In this document: in pieces, positions 51,743 to 59,685 of the stretch
Layout: the number at the start of each line of letters is the position of its first letter
How positions within the stretch are numbered: position 1 is the first letter of the stretch
Made by a program: the position numbers and the translations under genes
Notes under the pieces: generated by a model
Databases searched by the model: none
Told to the model about the DNA's origin: nothing
The model's input: the letters and a program-made list of their open reading frames with translations, nothing else
Source: Gaetbulibacter sp. 4G1
Lineage (GTDB): Bacteria; Bacteroidota; Bacteroidia; Flavobacteriales; Flavobacteriaceae
DNA: 64,000 nt
Assembly: GCF_002741945.1 (NCBI RefSeq)
Contig: NZ_MDVN01000020.1
Location: forward strand, 186,001-250,000
Direction of reading: 5' to 3'

Positions 51743-52084
51743 ATGAAGATAGAAAACACAAAAGCACAGATGCGTAAAGGCGTATTAGAATTCTGCATAC
51801 TATCAGTCTTAAAAGACGACGATGCATACGTAGCAGAGATTTTAGGCACCCTAAAAGACGCAAAATTGCTTGTTGTAGAAGGTACTATTTATCCACTACT
51901 AACAAGACTTAAAAACGCTGGTCTTTTAAATTACAGATGGGAAGAATCGACCTCTGGACCGCCAAGAAAATATTACGGTTTAACAGAAACTGGTAAACTG
52001 TTTTTAAAAGAATTAAACACTACTTGGAGTGAATTACATAATGCAGTAACTATAGTAACAAGCCAAAAAACAACAAAAAAATGA
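51743..52084 (+). CDS. PadR family transcriptional regulator
   Basis: 113 residues of the PadR family: winged helix at about 8-85 with LEFCILSVLKDDDAYVAEIL and VVEGTIYPLLTRLKNAGLL. The typical PadR wing sequence GPPRKYYGLTETGKLFL follows. No C-terminal effector domain beyond about 110 residues. Its TGA overlaps the start of the PspC gene by 4 bases, so it very probably regulates the envelope-stress-type operon that follows. Confidence 0.9.
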   Translation: MKIENTKAQMRKGVLEFCILSVLKDDDAYVAEILGTLKDAKLLVVEGTIYPLLTRLKNAGLLNYRWEESTSGPPRKYYGLTETGKLFLKELNTTWSELHNAVTIVTSQKTTKK

Positions 52085-53931
52085 ATAAAACAGTCAACAT
52101 AAATTTAGCAGGTATATTTTTTCATATAGATGAAGATGCTTACTTAAAACTACAACGCTATCTTGAGGCTATAAAACGTTCATTTACAGACTCTCAAGGT
52201 CGTTCTGAAATCATATCAGACATCGAAGCTCGTATTTCTGAGCTTTTCAATGAGCGCGTACAAAACGATAAACAAGTTATACGAATTAAAGAGGTAGATG
52301 AAGTTATCTCAATTATGGGTCAACCAGAAGATTATTTGGTAGATGACGAAATTTTTGAGGATGAACCACAAACTACTTATAAGAGAAAATCAGCGCCATC
52401 AAAAAAATTATTTAGAGATACCGATAATTCCTATATAGGTGGTGTATCTTCTGGATTGGGACATTATTTTGGAATTGATGTTTTATGGGTACGCTTAGCA
52501 TGGATTATTTTAATATTTGGAGCTGGAACAGGAATTCTTTTATATATACTTCTTTGGATTTTAGTTCCTGAAGCTCAAACAACATCAGAAAAAATAATGA
52601 TGACTGGAGACCCAGTTAACATTAGTAATATTGAAAAAAAAATTAAAGATGGGTTTGAAAATGTTACAGAAACGGTAAGCGATGTTGCTAAAAATGTTAC
52701 AGATTCTGTTTCTGGTGCTGCAAAGAATGTAAGCGATTCTGTTTCTGGTGCTGCAAAAAAAGTAGACCTACAAAAACAAGGCAACAAAATTAAATCATCT
52801 TCAAAAACTTTTTTTGATACTATTGGAGAAGTAATTATGTTTTTCTTAAAAGTTTTTGCAAAATTTATTGGCATAATATTAATAATTGTAGGAGCTTCAA
52901 CACTTATTGCTTTAATAGTAACGCTATTCTCTTTAGGAGTTGTAGATATAATTAACATCCCTTGGTTAGACCATGCCGATATTGTTAATGCAGGAAATAC
53001 ACCAGTATGGTTAGTTTCATTATTAACATTTTTTACAGTTGGAATCCCATTTTTCTTTTTGTTTTACTTAGGCTTAAAGATTCTTATTAATAATCTAAAG
53101 TCTATAGGTAATATTGCAAAATTTACACTTTTAGGCGTATGGTTAATATCAATAATAGGGCTGGTAATTGTTGGTGTAAGGCAAGCAAGTGAGCACGCCT
53201 TTGACGAGCGTGTCATTGAAAAGAAAGAGTTACAAATTACAGCAAATGACACTATAAACTTAAAAATGGTCGGAAACGATTTGTATAAAAACGGAACAAA
53301 TAGACATAACGAATCTTTTAAACTTATCCATGATGAAAACGGAAATAAAACCATTTATTCGTCTGATATAGTTATTATAGTAAAATCTACTACCGATTCT
53401 TTAGCCACATTAAGTGTAGATAGAAGTGCAGATGGTAGAAGTTATGAAAAGGCTATAGAGCGTGCTAAAAATATAAACTATAATTATGCTCTGAAAAACA
53501 ACATGTTACTTCTTGACTCTTATTTTACGACAAACGCTGAGAACAAATTTAGTGATCAAGAAATAATGCTTACTCTATATTTACCAGAGGGCACCGTTAT
53601 AAAGTGTAATGAGAACTCAAAAACATTTTTTTATTATCATAATTACAACGGCACTATTATAACACATGGTAATACTAATCATTATTTAAAAATTTTAGAA
53701 GATGATATTGAATGCTTAGACTGCCCAATTGAAGAAGATGAGGAAGACTATGAAGTAAATGTTGACTTAAAGGATGAAAATTCCAGTCTAAAAATAAATG
53801 AAGATGGTTTGAAAGTAACCGTAGATAGTTCTAGTTTAAAAATTGATAAGACTGGAGTCAAAGCCAATGGAGATGAAGTTAATGTAAATATAGATGGTGA
53901 TGGCATCTCAATAAAATCTAAAGACAACTAA
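52081..53931 (+). CDS. PspC domain membrane protein, multidomain
   Basis: 616 residues. N-terminal DUF-type cytoplasmic part (about 1-100; HIDEDAYLKLQRYLEAIKRSF), a PspC domain (about 108-166; GGVSSGLGHYFGIDVLWVRLAWIIL), a polar linker with repeats of NVTDSVSGAAK, further helices (about 255-285, 317-340 and 350-375), and a beta-rich soluble C-terminal region (about 380-616) that ends in an amphipathic repeat stretch. PspC proteins sense membrane stress in phage-shock systems. Translationally coupled to the PadR gene. Ligand or signal unknown. Confidence 0.85.
   Translation: MNKTVNINLAGIFFHIDEDAYLKLQRYLEAIKRSFTDSQGRSEIISDIEARISELFNERVQNDKQVIRIKEVDEVISIMGQPEDYLVDDEIFEDEPQTTYKRKSAPSKKLFRDTDNSYIGGVSSGLGHYFGIDVLWVRLAWIILIFGAGTGILLYILLWILVPEAQTTSEKIMMTGDPVNISNIEKKIKDGFENVTETVSDVAKNVTDSVSGAAKNVSDSVSGAAKKVDLQKQGNKIKSSSKTFFDTIGEVIMFFLKVFAKFIGIILIIVGASTLIALIVTLFSLGVVDIINIPWLDHADIVNAGNTPVWLVSLLTFFTVGIPFFFLFYLGLKILINNLKSIGNIAKFTLLGVWLISIIGLVIVGVRQASEHAFDERVIEKKELQITANDTINLKMVGNDLYKNGTNRHNESFKLIHDENGNKTIYSSDIVIIVKSTTDSLATLSVDRSADGRSYEKAIERAKNINYNYALKNNMLLLDSYFTTNAENKFSDQEIMLTLYLPEGTVIKCNENSKTFFYYHNYNGTIITHGNTNHYLKILEDDIECLDCPIEEDEEDYEVNVDLKDENSSLKINEDGLKVTVDSSSLKIDKTGVKANGDEVNVNIDGDGISIKSKDN
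52693..52758 (+). repeat. Two-unit 33-base tandem repeat in the PspC gene
   Basis: Units 52693-52725 and 52726-52758 encode NVTDSVSGAAK and NVSDSVSGAAK, differing mainly in the third codon. It is an in-frame expansion that could vary in copy number between strains. Confidence 0.7.
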
Positions 53932-54038
53932 AACAATTCATCACTAAAAAGTAACAATTCAGGTATTTAAGTTTAAAATTGTTTAGTACAATGCAGATAT
54001 TTGAATAGATAAAAAACATCAATCAAAAACAAATAATT

Positions 54039-54767
54039 ATGACAACACTAACAAAAATTATCGTAGCTACATTATTAAGCTTAACATTATTTTCATGCAA
54101 TTTTGATATTAACATGAACTCTGGTGTTCGTGGCAATGGCAATGTACAAACAGTAGAACGATCCATTACAGAATCATTTACAGCTATTAAAGCTACTGAA
54201 GGTTTAGATGTGTATTTAACACAAAGTAACAGCGAAAGTATTACTGTTGAAGCTGATGAAAATTTACATGACCTTATTATAACCGAAGTGGTTGATAATG
54301 TGTTAAAAATACATACTAGAGAGAATATCGGCAGATCAACTTCAAAAAAAGTTAGAGTAAGTTTTAAAGATATTTCAGCAATTACTTCAACAAGCGGTAG
54401 TGACGTATACTCAACTAACACTATTACAACAGATTATTTAATATTAAAATCTACTAGCGGAAGTGATATGAAACTAAATGTAGATACTTCAACTTTAGAA
54501 TGCCAATCAACCAGCGGTAGTGACTTAAAATTATCTGGGAAAACAAAAAAACTAATTGCTGAAGCTACAAGTGGTAGTGATATTAAAGCGTCAAATTTAA
54601 TTGCCGAATCTAGTCAAGTAAAAGCAACAAGTGGAGCAGATATTACTGTAAACACTTCAAAAGAGCTTACAGCAAAAGCAAATAGTGGTGGCGATATAAA
54701 ATATTATGGTAACCCAGAAAAGGTAAACAAAAGTGATGGACCTTCTGGAAGTATTAGAAAGCAATAA
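54039..54767 (+). CDS. DUF2807 (GIN) domain lipoprotein
   Basis: 242 residues with a lipoprotein signal (LTLFSC, Cys21) and a head GIN/DUF2807 beta-helix-like domain. The core contains repeated TSGSD blocks (at ITSTSGSDV, LKSTSGSDM, CQSTSGSDL, AEATSGSDI and VKATSGADI) from about 120 to 205, as in other autotransporter-type GIN proteins. The VEADENLHDLI and IKATEGLDVYLTQ stretches are the DUF2807 start. Surface-anchored via lipid; role unknown. It lies in the PadR/PspC/DUF2807 run. Confidence 0.85.
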   Translation: MTTLTKIIVATLLSLTLFSCNFDINMNSGVRGNGNVQTVERSITESFTAIKATEGLDVYLTQSNSESITVEADENLHDLIITEVVDNVLKIHTRENIGRSTSKKVRVSFKDISAITSTSGSDVYSTNTITTDYLILKSTSGSDMKLNVDTSTLECQSTSGSDLKLSGKTKKLIAEATSGSDIKASNLIAESSQVKATSGADITVNTSKELTAKANSGGDIKYYGNPEKVNKSDGPSGSIRKQ

Positions 54768-54811
54768 ACAAAACGACCAACCTTACCAACCTTAATAACC
54801 AACCCCTTTTA

Positions 54812-54849
54812 AAACCCATCTTAAACTAAGTTTAGTTTAAGATGGGTTT
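54812..54849. terminator. Long hairpin between DUF2807 genes
   Basis: Arms AAACCCATCTTAAACTAA (54812-54829) and TTAGTTTAAGATGGGTTT (54832-54849), perfectly complementary over 18 bases, followed by GTTTTGT. Strong terminator or processing hairpin. Confidence 0.85.
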
Positions 54850-54917
54850 GTTTTGTACTTAAATGTGACATTTTATAATAAAACTGGTCTAAAACTATAT
54901 AACCAACTTATAAAGTC

Positions 54918-55757
54918 ATGAAAAACAGACAGTTTCTTATATTAATCTTTTCTTTAAGCATTTGCTTTATAACCCAAGCTCAAAAAGCAAAGAAGGTAAA
55001 AGGCAATAGAAATGTAACCACTTTACATACCCCTTTAAACTCTTTTCATACTATAATTGTTGATGAAGATTTTGAAATTGATATTATATTCAACAAAGTA
55101 CCCTCTATAGAGGTTGAAGCAGATGAAAACCTTCACGAATTTATAACATTTAGTGTTCGAGATAGCGTACTCTCGTTTAATAAAACAAGAAGAATTACTT
55201 CAAAAAAAAGATTAAATATAAAGGTGAATTATGATGACTTCTTAAATAATATTGAAACTAGAGATAATAGTAAAATATTTTCGTTGGCAACGATGGATCT
55301 AACAAATACTAACCTTAAAACAACTGGAAACTCGAAAGCTGGGTTAACAATAGAAACCAAATATTTTAATTTTGAAAGCCATGGTAAGGCTAAAGTGGAT
55401 CTTAATTTAACAGCAGACAGTACCAATATTGTTTTAAATGGTAACAGCAAATTAAACGCTTTAATTCATTCCCCTATTTTAAAAGCTGATTTATATCAAC
55501 GCGCAAATGCAAATATAGAAGGGGAAAGTGATGATTTATTATTAAGAACTGACAACAACTCTCAGTTTAATGGCAAAAATTTTACAGTAAAAAATTGCAA
55601 TCTCTATTCCGAGATTGCAAGTGACACCACTATTGAGGTTACTGATAAAATAATTGTCTCTTTAACAGGGTCTAGTGATTTGTATTTATATAATGATCCA
55701 AAAATAGTTATTGACAAATTTACCAATACATCAAAAATTCAGAAAAGAGAAAAATAA
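54918..55757 (+). CDS. DUF2807 domain secreted protein
   Basis: 279 residues: signal peptide (ending near ITQAQKAKK) and a DUF2807 domain (about 32-275) with FHTIIVDEDFEIDIIFNKVPS and IEVEADENLHEFITF, similar to the preceding GIN lipoprotein but without the TSGSD repeat blocks. The two genes are separated by a terminator, so this one has its own transcript. Second of two neighbouring GIN proteins; function unknown. Confidence 0.82.
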   Translation: MKNRQFLILIFSLSICFITQAQKAKKVKGNRNVTTLHTPLNSFHTIIVDEDFEIDIIFNKVPSIEVEADENLHEFITFSVRDSVLSFNKTRRITSKKRLNIKVNYDDFLNNIETRDNSKIFSLATMDLTNTNLKTTGNSKAGLTIETKYFNFESHGKAKVDLNLTADSTNIVLNGNSKLNALIHSPILKADLYQRANANIEGESDDLLLRTDNNSQFNGKNFTVKNCNLYSEIASDTTIEVTDKIIVSLTGSSDLYLYNDPKIVIDKFTNTSKIQKREK

Positions 55758-55786
55758 CAAAGGGCTTAGCTTATAAATGGTTTAAT

Positions 55787-55838
55787 AAAACAAAAAGCCT
55801 CAATGTTTTAAATTTAAAACATTGAGGCTTTTTGTTTT
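55787..55838. terminator. Perfect 52-base palindrome, bidirectional terminator
   Basis: AAAACAAAAAGCCTCAAT (55787-55804), centre GTTTTAAATTTAAAAC, ATTGAGGCTTTTTGTTTT (55821-55838). Fully self-complementary. It lies between convergent genes and gives U tracts in both directions. Confidence 0.9.
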
Positions 55839-55852
55839 ACAACTATGAGAAT

Positions 55853-56164
55853 TTAACCCACTTTTTTCTGCTTCATTTTTTCAACACGCATTTTGTTCAA
55901 CTTCTCATTATTAAGTTTCATTTCTTCTAAAAGCTTAAGTTCGTGATTAATTTCTTCACGTCTTTTATTTTGCTTTCTAAGTTTTTCATCTCTTATAGCT
56001 TGTTTTCTTTTTCTTTCTTCAAGCCTAATTTCTTCAAGCATTAATTCTTTTTTCTCTGCTTTCTTTTGTTTAATTTTTGCTAAAGCAATAGAGCCATATG
56101 TATATCCATATATACTTAAAAATAATAATGCTATTATTGATAATATTATAAAGCCGTTATCCAT
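55853..56164 (-). CDS. Membrane-anchored coiled-coil protein
   Basis: 103 residues: one membrane helix (about 4-24; GFIILSIIALLFLSIYGYTYG) followed by about 75 residues of highly charged Lys/Glu/Arg sequence, predicted to be a continuous helix or coiled coil (KKAEKKELMLEEIRLEERKR, EINHELKLLEEMKLNNEKL). No family recognised. Flanked by terminators on both sides, so it is monocistronic. Codon composition appears normal. Confidence 0.65.
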   Translation of the reverse strand: MDNGFIILSIIALLFLSIYGYTYGSIALAKIKQKKAEKKELMLEEIRLEERKRKQAIRDEKLRKQNKRREEINHELKLLEEMKLNNEKLNKMRVEKMKQKKVG

Positions 56165-56315
56165 AACTTTTTTCTTAGGTAGTTTATTAAGTGTTTTTAA
56201 AGCTCTACAAAGCTTTTGTTTTCCATATTTTTAATAAAAGTATAAAAAAAGTATAGTGGCTAAAAATAAAAAAGGTGAAGTACTCAAAAAGAAGTTAAAA
56301 TAATTATTGAATCAA

Positions 56316-56356
56316 AAAAAACCTTTGAAATGCATAAAAAGCACCAAAGGTTTTTT
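56316..56356 (-). terminator. Terminator of the 56393-57163 gene
   Basis: AAAAAACCTTTG (56316-56327) and CAAAGGTTTTTT (56345-56356), 12-pair stem with a 17-base loop, giving a U tract on the minus strand. Confidence 0.8.
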
Positions 56357-56392
56357 AATTAAAAGTAGATTAAAGCCTTCTTATAAAATATA

Positions 56393-57163
56393 TTAATGGC
56401 CACTCATATGCTTATTATATGACCATATTTCGTCCCAAGAATTCGAGAAGGTTCTATTAGCCATATCAATAAACATTTGCCAATTTTCTTCTCCATGTAC
56501 TTTTTCAAAAGTCTTTTTAAAACTATTTTCTTCTTCATCAAACTCTGTCCAATTTTTATAAAAACCTACCGAAGCTACATGACGCCCTAAATCACCTTGT
56601 CTAAATTCATTAAAATATAAGCCCCAAGGGTTTACACCATCCATAGCTTTAACAGTTTCACTTACATATTTGTAAAATTGATTTACCGATGATACTTGTC
56701 CTTTTTCAATCTCACCAACTCTTACAAACAAAAGCGGATAGTTTATACTTTCTCCTTTTAACATGCTAGTATTAGATAATTTATCGTCTTGTGTCCAATA
56801 CTCAATGGTATTTATTTTTTTTATATATGGCATTACGTTATCCCTCCAGTCTTCGTCGTGCCCTCCTTCACCAGGACGCGTATCATTATGTTTATAATGC
56901 ATTGGCCCCATTTGCCATACAATTTTTCCCGAATTGGGTCCAGAAACTATATTATAAACCGTTGCTGTGTAAGGGGCTTCTTTATGGTATTGCGCATTAT
57001 GTTTTCTCATGTTTTCTGATAATACTTTTAATTTAGTATTATCTGGAGTTAACAAAATGTTCTCCCACATAGTATATGATTTGTCTTCTTGGGCATTTGC
57101 TGTTACTGTGGTACTAAAAACCATAGCAATAACAGCTATTACTGAAATTGTTTTTTTAATCAT
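56393..57163 (-). CDS. Secreted protein of unknown function
   Basis: 256 residues, not recognised. Sec signal peptide (about 1-24; IAMVFSTTVTANAQE) and then a mixed alpha/beta soluble protein rich in aromatic residues: NMRKHNAQYHKEAPYTATVYNI, MGPMHYKHNDTRPGEGGHDE and WNPW-like VNPWGLYFNEFRQGDLGR. The repeated aromatic and His content suggests a dimeric alpha/beta barrel-type domain such as NIPSNAP, but I cannot confirm this. Monocistronic with its own terminator. Function unknown. Confidence 0.6.
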   Translation of the reverse strand: MIKKTISVIAVIAMVFSTTVTANAQEDKSYTMWENILLTPDNTKLKVLSENMRKHNAQYHKEAPYTATVYNIVSGPNSGKIVWQMGPMHYKHNDTRPGEGGHDEDWRDNVMPYIKKINTIEYWTQDDKLSNTSMLKGESINYPLLFVRVGEIEKGQVSSVNQFYKYVSETVKAMDGVNPWGLYFNEFRQGDLGRHVASVGFYKNWTEFDEEENSFKKTFEKVHGEENWQMFIDMANRTFSNSWDEIWSYNKHMSGH

Positions 57164-57337
57164 AATTAAAATTATTTGGTTGGTTAATTAACTATATAAC
57201 TATTATATAGTTTGCTATTAATAATGATTTAGGAGAATTTAAATTTTATAATAAATGATATAGAATCATTTAAGATGAAGGCTCATCATTTGGAGTGAAT
57301 CAAATATAATGAATATTTGGTTATGATGTTATTTCAT

Positions 57338-57364
57338 AAAAAAGCTCTCAAAACTGAGGGTTTT
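57338..57364 (-). terminator. Weak hairpin after the rhodanese gene
   Basis: Imperfect pairing of AAAAAAGCTCTCA (57338-57350) with TGAGGGTTTT (57355-57364). On the minus strand it is followed by a short U run. It overlaps the stop codon of 57363-57764. Confidence 0.45.
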
Positions 57365-57764
57365 AAAGATTAAATTTTAAATTAAATCCTTTCTGTTTCC
57401 ATTTAATTATTCCGCCTTCTAAATCGTATATTTCAGTAAAACCGGCTTCAAATAATTTTTTTATACTTTTTGCGCTTCTTTTTCCAGAGCGACAGTACAC
57501 AATTAAGGGCTTATTTTTGTCAAGTTTTTTAATGTTTTCTGTAAAATCTGGCGATAAAAAATTTATATTTTGAGCATTTTCAATATGCCCTCCTTTAAAT
57601 TCTTTTGGTGTTCTAACATCAATTAATTGTAAGTTATCTAATTGTAAAAGGGGTTGCAAATCTTCTGCTGACACCACTTTAGCATCACTTTTTGTTTTTT
57701 TATAATAACTAACAATAATCGTTGCTACTACTAATAACACTAGAAAAATTACTATTTTTTTCAT
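57363..57764 (-). CDS. Membrane-anchored rhodanese-like protein
   Basis: 133 residues: N-terminal membrane helix (about 4-20) and a single rhodanese domain with active-site C91 in VYCRSGKRSAKS and the CH2-type DVRTPKEFKGGHIENA (49-64). Sulfurtransferase-like fold exposed outside the cytoplasm. A second single-domain rhodanese without an anchor starts 10 bases upstream in the same direction, so the two form an operon. Sulfur donor and acceptor unknown. Confidence 0.88.
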   Translation of the reverse strand: MKKIVIFLVLLVVATIIVSYYKKTKSDAKVVSAEDLQPLLQLDNLQLIDVRTPKEFKGGHIENAQNINFLSPDFTENIKKLDKNKPLIVYCRSGKRSAKSIKKLFEAGFTEIYDLEGGIIKWKQKGFNLKFNL

Positions 57765-57773
57765 TTAATAATT

Positions 57774-58091
57774 TTAATCTAAATCTACAAGATCGCCTTC
57801 CCATTCTAAAATACCTCCTTCAAGATTATAGGCATTTTCAAACCCCAATTGATTCATAATATTACAAGCTTGCCCGCTTCTATTACCAGACCTGCAATAC
57901 ACATAGTAGTTTTTATCTTTGTCAAGTTCTTCTATCTCATTAACAAATTCTTGCCCTTTATAAATATCTATGTGAATGGCATTAACAATAATACCATCAG
58001 CTACCTCATCATCTGTTCTTACATCAATAATAACTGCATTATCATCATTTTCTAATTGCGACACCCATTCTTCTTGACTTAAATTTTCCAT
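57774..58091 (-). CDS. Single-domain rhodanese
   Basis: 105 residues, cytoplasmic. Rhodanese domain spanning the chain: VIIDVRTDDEVADGII near 20-35 and active-site C66 in VYCRSGNRSGQA. The closing LEGGILEWEG is typical of the GlpE/PspE-type single-domain rhodaneses. First gene of the rhodanese pair, upstream of the anchored copy. Likely moves sulfane sulfur; partner unknown. Confidence 0.88.
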   Translation of the reverse strand: MENLSQEEWVSQLENDDNAVIIDVRTDDEVADGIIVNAIHIDIYKGQEFVNEIEELDKDKNYYVYCRSGNRSGQACNIMNQLGFENAYNLEGGILEWEGDLVDLD

Positions 58092-58147
58092 TTTTTTAAA
58101 TTGAAATTGATACTTACAAATTTAATACATCTAATCAAATAATAGCT

Positions 58148-58180
58148 AAAAAAGTCCGAAGTATAAAACTTCAGACTTTT
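58148..58180. terminator. Terminator between 58091 and 58216
   Basis: AAAAAAGTCCGAAG (58148-58161) and CTTCAGACTTTT (58169-58180), one mismatch, flanked by A and T runs. It ends the redoxin gene transcript on the minus strand. Confidence 0.75.
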
Positions 58181-58215
58181 ATATTTTAATCTTTACAAAA
58201 ATGTACGTTTTGCTT

Positions 58216-58836
58216 TTATGCTTTAATTGAGCAACCTATAGCTCTCGTTTCGGTTTGTTCAACTTTTTTCCCATTAAGTAATGCATCTACAGCATTTTCA
58301 ACATATTTAGTATTAACAGCCGATGCATCTTTATAATTATCATCTATTGCCCCTATATATTGAACCACATTGCCTTTACTAGTTTTTTGCAAAATAAATA
58401 TATGCGGTGTTTTAGTAGCTCCATATTTTGGATATACATCTTGTTTTTCATCAATTAAATATGGAAATGTAAACCCTTTACTTTTTGCCCTAGATTTCAT
58501 CGCATCAAAATTATCTCCTGGCTTTACATCAGTATTATTTGGCATAATTGCAATTACTGGATAGCCTTTACTGGCATATTTTTCATTTAATGCGATAATT
58601 CTATCTTCATACATAACAGCATATGGGCATGTATTACAAGTAAATGTGATAATAAAACCTTTAGCGTCCTTGTAATCTGATAAAGATACCATAGTCTCAT
58701 CAATGTTTTTAAGTGAAAAGTCTTCAGCTAAATCACCTACTTTATATCCATCACCACTGTTCGAATTAGTAATTGTAAAGGCACTTACGCACATAACAAT
58801 TATCAATGTTGCAATTAATTTAATTTTCGTTTTCAT
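58216..58836 (-). CDS. Exported thioredoxin-fold (AhpC/redoxin-like) protein
   Basis: 206 residues: signal peptide (about 1-22) and a redoxin-type thioredoxin fold with the C-x2-C motif at C67 and C70 in FTCNTCPYAV. VGDLAEDFSLKNIDETMVSLSDY (33-55) is the AhpC/TSA-type start. Closest in style to the family annotated as thioredoxin family with TCxxCP, sometimes linked to peroxide or copper handling. Encoded 6 bases downstream of the TlpA-like gene, so the two are probably co-expressed. Confidence 0.85.
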   Translation of the reverse strand: MKTKIKLIATLIIVMCVSAFTITNSNSGDGYKVGDLAEDFSLKNIDETMVSLSDYKDAKGFIITFTCNTCPYAVMYEDRIIALNEKYASKGYPVIAIMPNNTDVKPGDNFDAMKSRAKSKGFTFPYLIDEKQDVYPKYGATKTPHIFILQKTSKGNVVQYIGAIDDNYKDASAVNTKYVENAVDALLNGKKVEQTETRAIGCSIKA

Positions 58837-58842
58837 CTTATT

Positions 58843-59391
58843 TTATTTTAAGAATGTTTTTATTTCTCTTTCTAATTCCTCGTAAGTGAAAGATTGCTCG
58901 AAAAACTTACGGTCGTTTTTATTATAAATAATTGTTGCTGGAATAGAACCAGACCAACTTTTGTCTACCTTAGGAATCCAAGAATTCATATCTGCATCAT
59001 CTAAAGCAATTACCTTAGATTTTAGTTTCTTTTCTTTTATGAACGGTTTTAGTTTAGATTCGTATAAGTGAGGAAAATCTAAACTAACCAATATAACTTC
59101 AACATTTTTATTATTGTATTTAGCATTTAACTTTTCAAAATATGGCAACTCTTTAATACAAGGTGCACACCATGTTGCCCAAAAATTAATCACGTAAGTT
59201 TTATCATCTTTTTTATTTAAAAACTTCTTAAACCCTTCATAATTGTAAACCTCTAAATCTAAGCCTATAATATTATCATTACTTAATACTTCCTTTTTAC
59301 TAGTAGTATCAATTGCAACCTCGGTTTTTTTATTTCTTTTAGCGCAACTAAATGTTAATAGTATTGCAATAATTATTACTTTAAATTTCAT
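58843..59391 (-). CDS. TlpA-like thioredoxin lipoprotein
   Basis: About 182 residues from ATG 59391 (MKFKVIIIAILLTFSCAK; the lipobox Cys16 supports this start; the reading frame extends 135 bases further upstream but without signal-like sequence). TlpA/ResA-type domain with active site C75-x2-C78 in NFWATWCAPCIKELPYFEKL. Periplasmic disulfide reductase, possibly for c-type cytochrome or other thiol maturation. It is divergent from the trp operon; the gap between them holds the trp control region. Confidence 0.85.
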   Translation of the reverse strand: MKFKVIIIAILLTFSCAKRNKKTEVAIDTTSKKEVLSNDNIIGLDLEVYNYEGFKKFLNKKDDKTYVINFWATWCAPCIKELPYFEKLNAKYNNKNVEVILVSLDFPHLYESKLKPFIKEKKLKSKVIALDDADMNSWIPKVDKSWSGSIPATIIYNKNDRKFFEQSFTYEELEREIKTFLK

Positions 59392-59458
59392 AAGCATAAA
59401 ATTAATTAATAGTTTGTTGCTAATATTACAGTTTAACAAACTTTTAAATAAAAAACAT

Positions 59459-59476
59459 ACTAAACTTTTGTTTAGT
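59459..59476. promoter_or_regulatory. Palindrome overlapping the trp -33 element
   Basis: ACTAAAC-TTTT-GTTTAGT, seven perfect base pairs around a 4-base centre. It covers the TTTG at 59467-59470 that serves as the -33 box of the trp promoter, the position expected of a repressor operator. A regulator is not identified. Confidence 0.4.
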
Positions 59477-59498
59477 TTTATTTTCATTTCTATATTTG
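59467..59498 (+). promoter_or_regulatory. trp operon promoter
   Basis: TTTG (59467-59470), a 20-base spacer, and TATATTTG (59491-59498), a perfect -7 box. Transcription should start near 59502, about 17 bases before the leader peptide start codon. Confidence 0.65.
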
Positions 59499-59518
59499 AG
59501 CAGTTAAAAAAACAAAAA

Positions 59519-59566
59519 ATGAACAAAATTTTAAATACTAATTGGTGGTGGTGCTTTCGAAACTAA
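59519..59566 (+). CDS. trpL: trp operon leader peptide
   Basis: 15-codon ORF reading MNKILNTNWWWCFRN, with three consecutive Trp codons (59543-59551) and a stop TAA at 59564-59566. It lies between the trp promoter and a rho-independent terminator upstream of trpE, the classic arrangement for transcription attenuation. A ribosome waiting at the Trp codons when charged tRNA-Trp is scarce would leave 59570-59576 free to pair with 59625-59631, which removes the terminator loop. A ribosome that reaches the stop codon would cover that segment. No Shine-Dalgarno is seen, as is usual in this phylum. Confidence 0.85.
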   Translation: MNKILNTNWWWCFRN

Positions 59567-59611
59567 TCTTCGTGAAGTAAATCCCTAGTATATTTAAAAC
59601 TTAAAATATTC

Positions 59612-59643
59612 AAAAGGCTTGTCGTTCACGACAAGCCTTTTTT
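59612..59643 (+). terminator. trp attenuator terminator
   Basis: AAAAGGCTTGTCG (59612-59624), loop TTCA, CGACAAGCCTTTT (59629-59641), then TT. A perfect 13-pair stem. Bases TTCACGA (59625-59631) in its loop and 3' arm are complementary to TCGTGAA (59570-59576), the likely antiterminator. Confidence 0.88.
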
Positions 59644-59685
59644 CTTTGTTCTAAAGTTATTTTAGAATAAAATAAAAACTATAAG

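Noticed and set aside
54039-54767. CRISPR-like regular repeats
   Set aside because: The repeated units are TSGSD codon blocks inside a coding DUF2807 domain with irregular spacing and no DNA-level identity.
59392-59526. 45-residue N-terminal extension of the TlpA-like protein
   Set aside because: It runs into the trp control region and would bury the lipoprotein signal MKFKVIIIAILLTFSC inside the protein.
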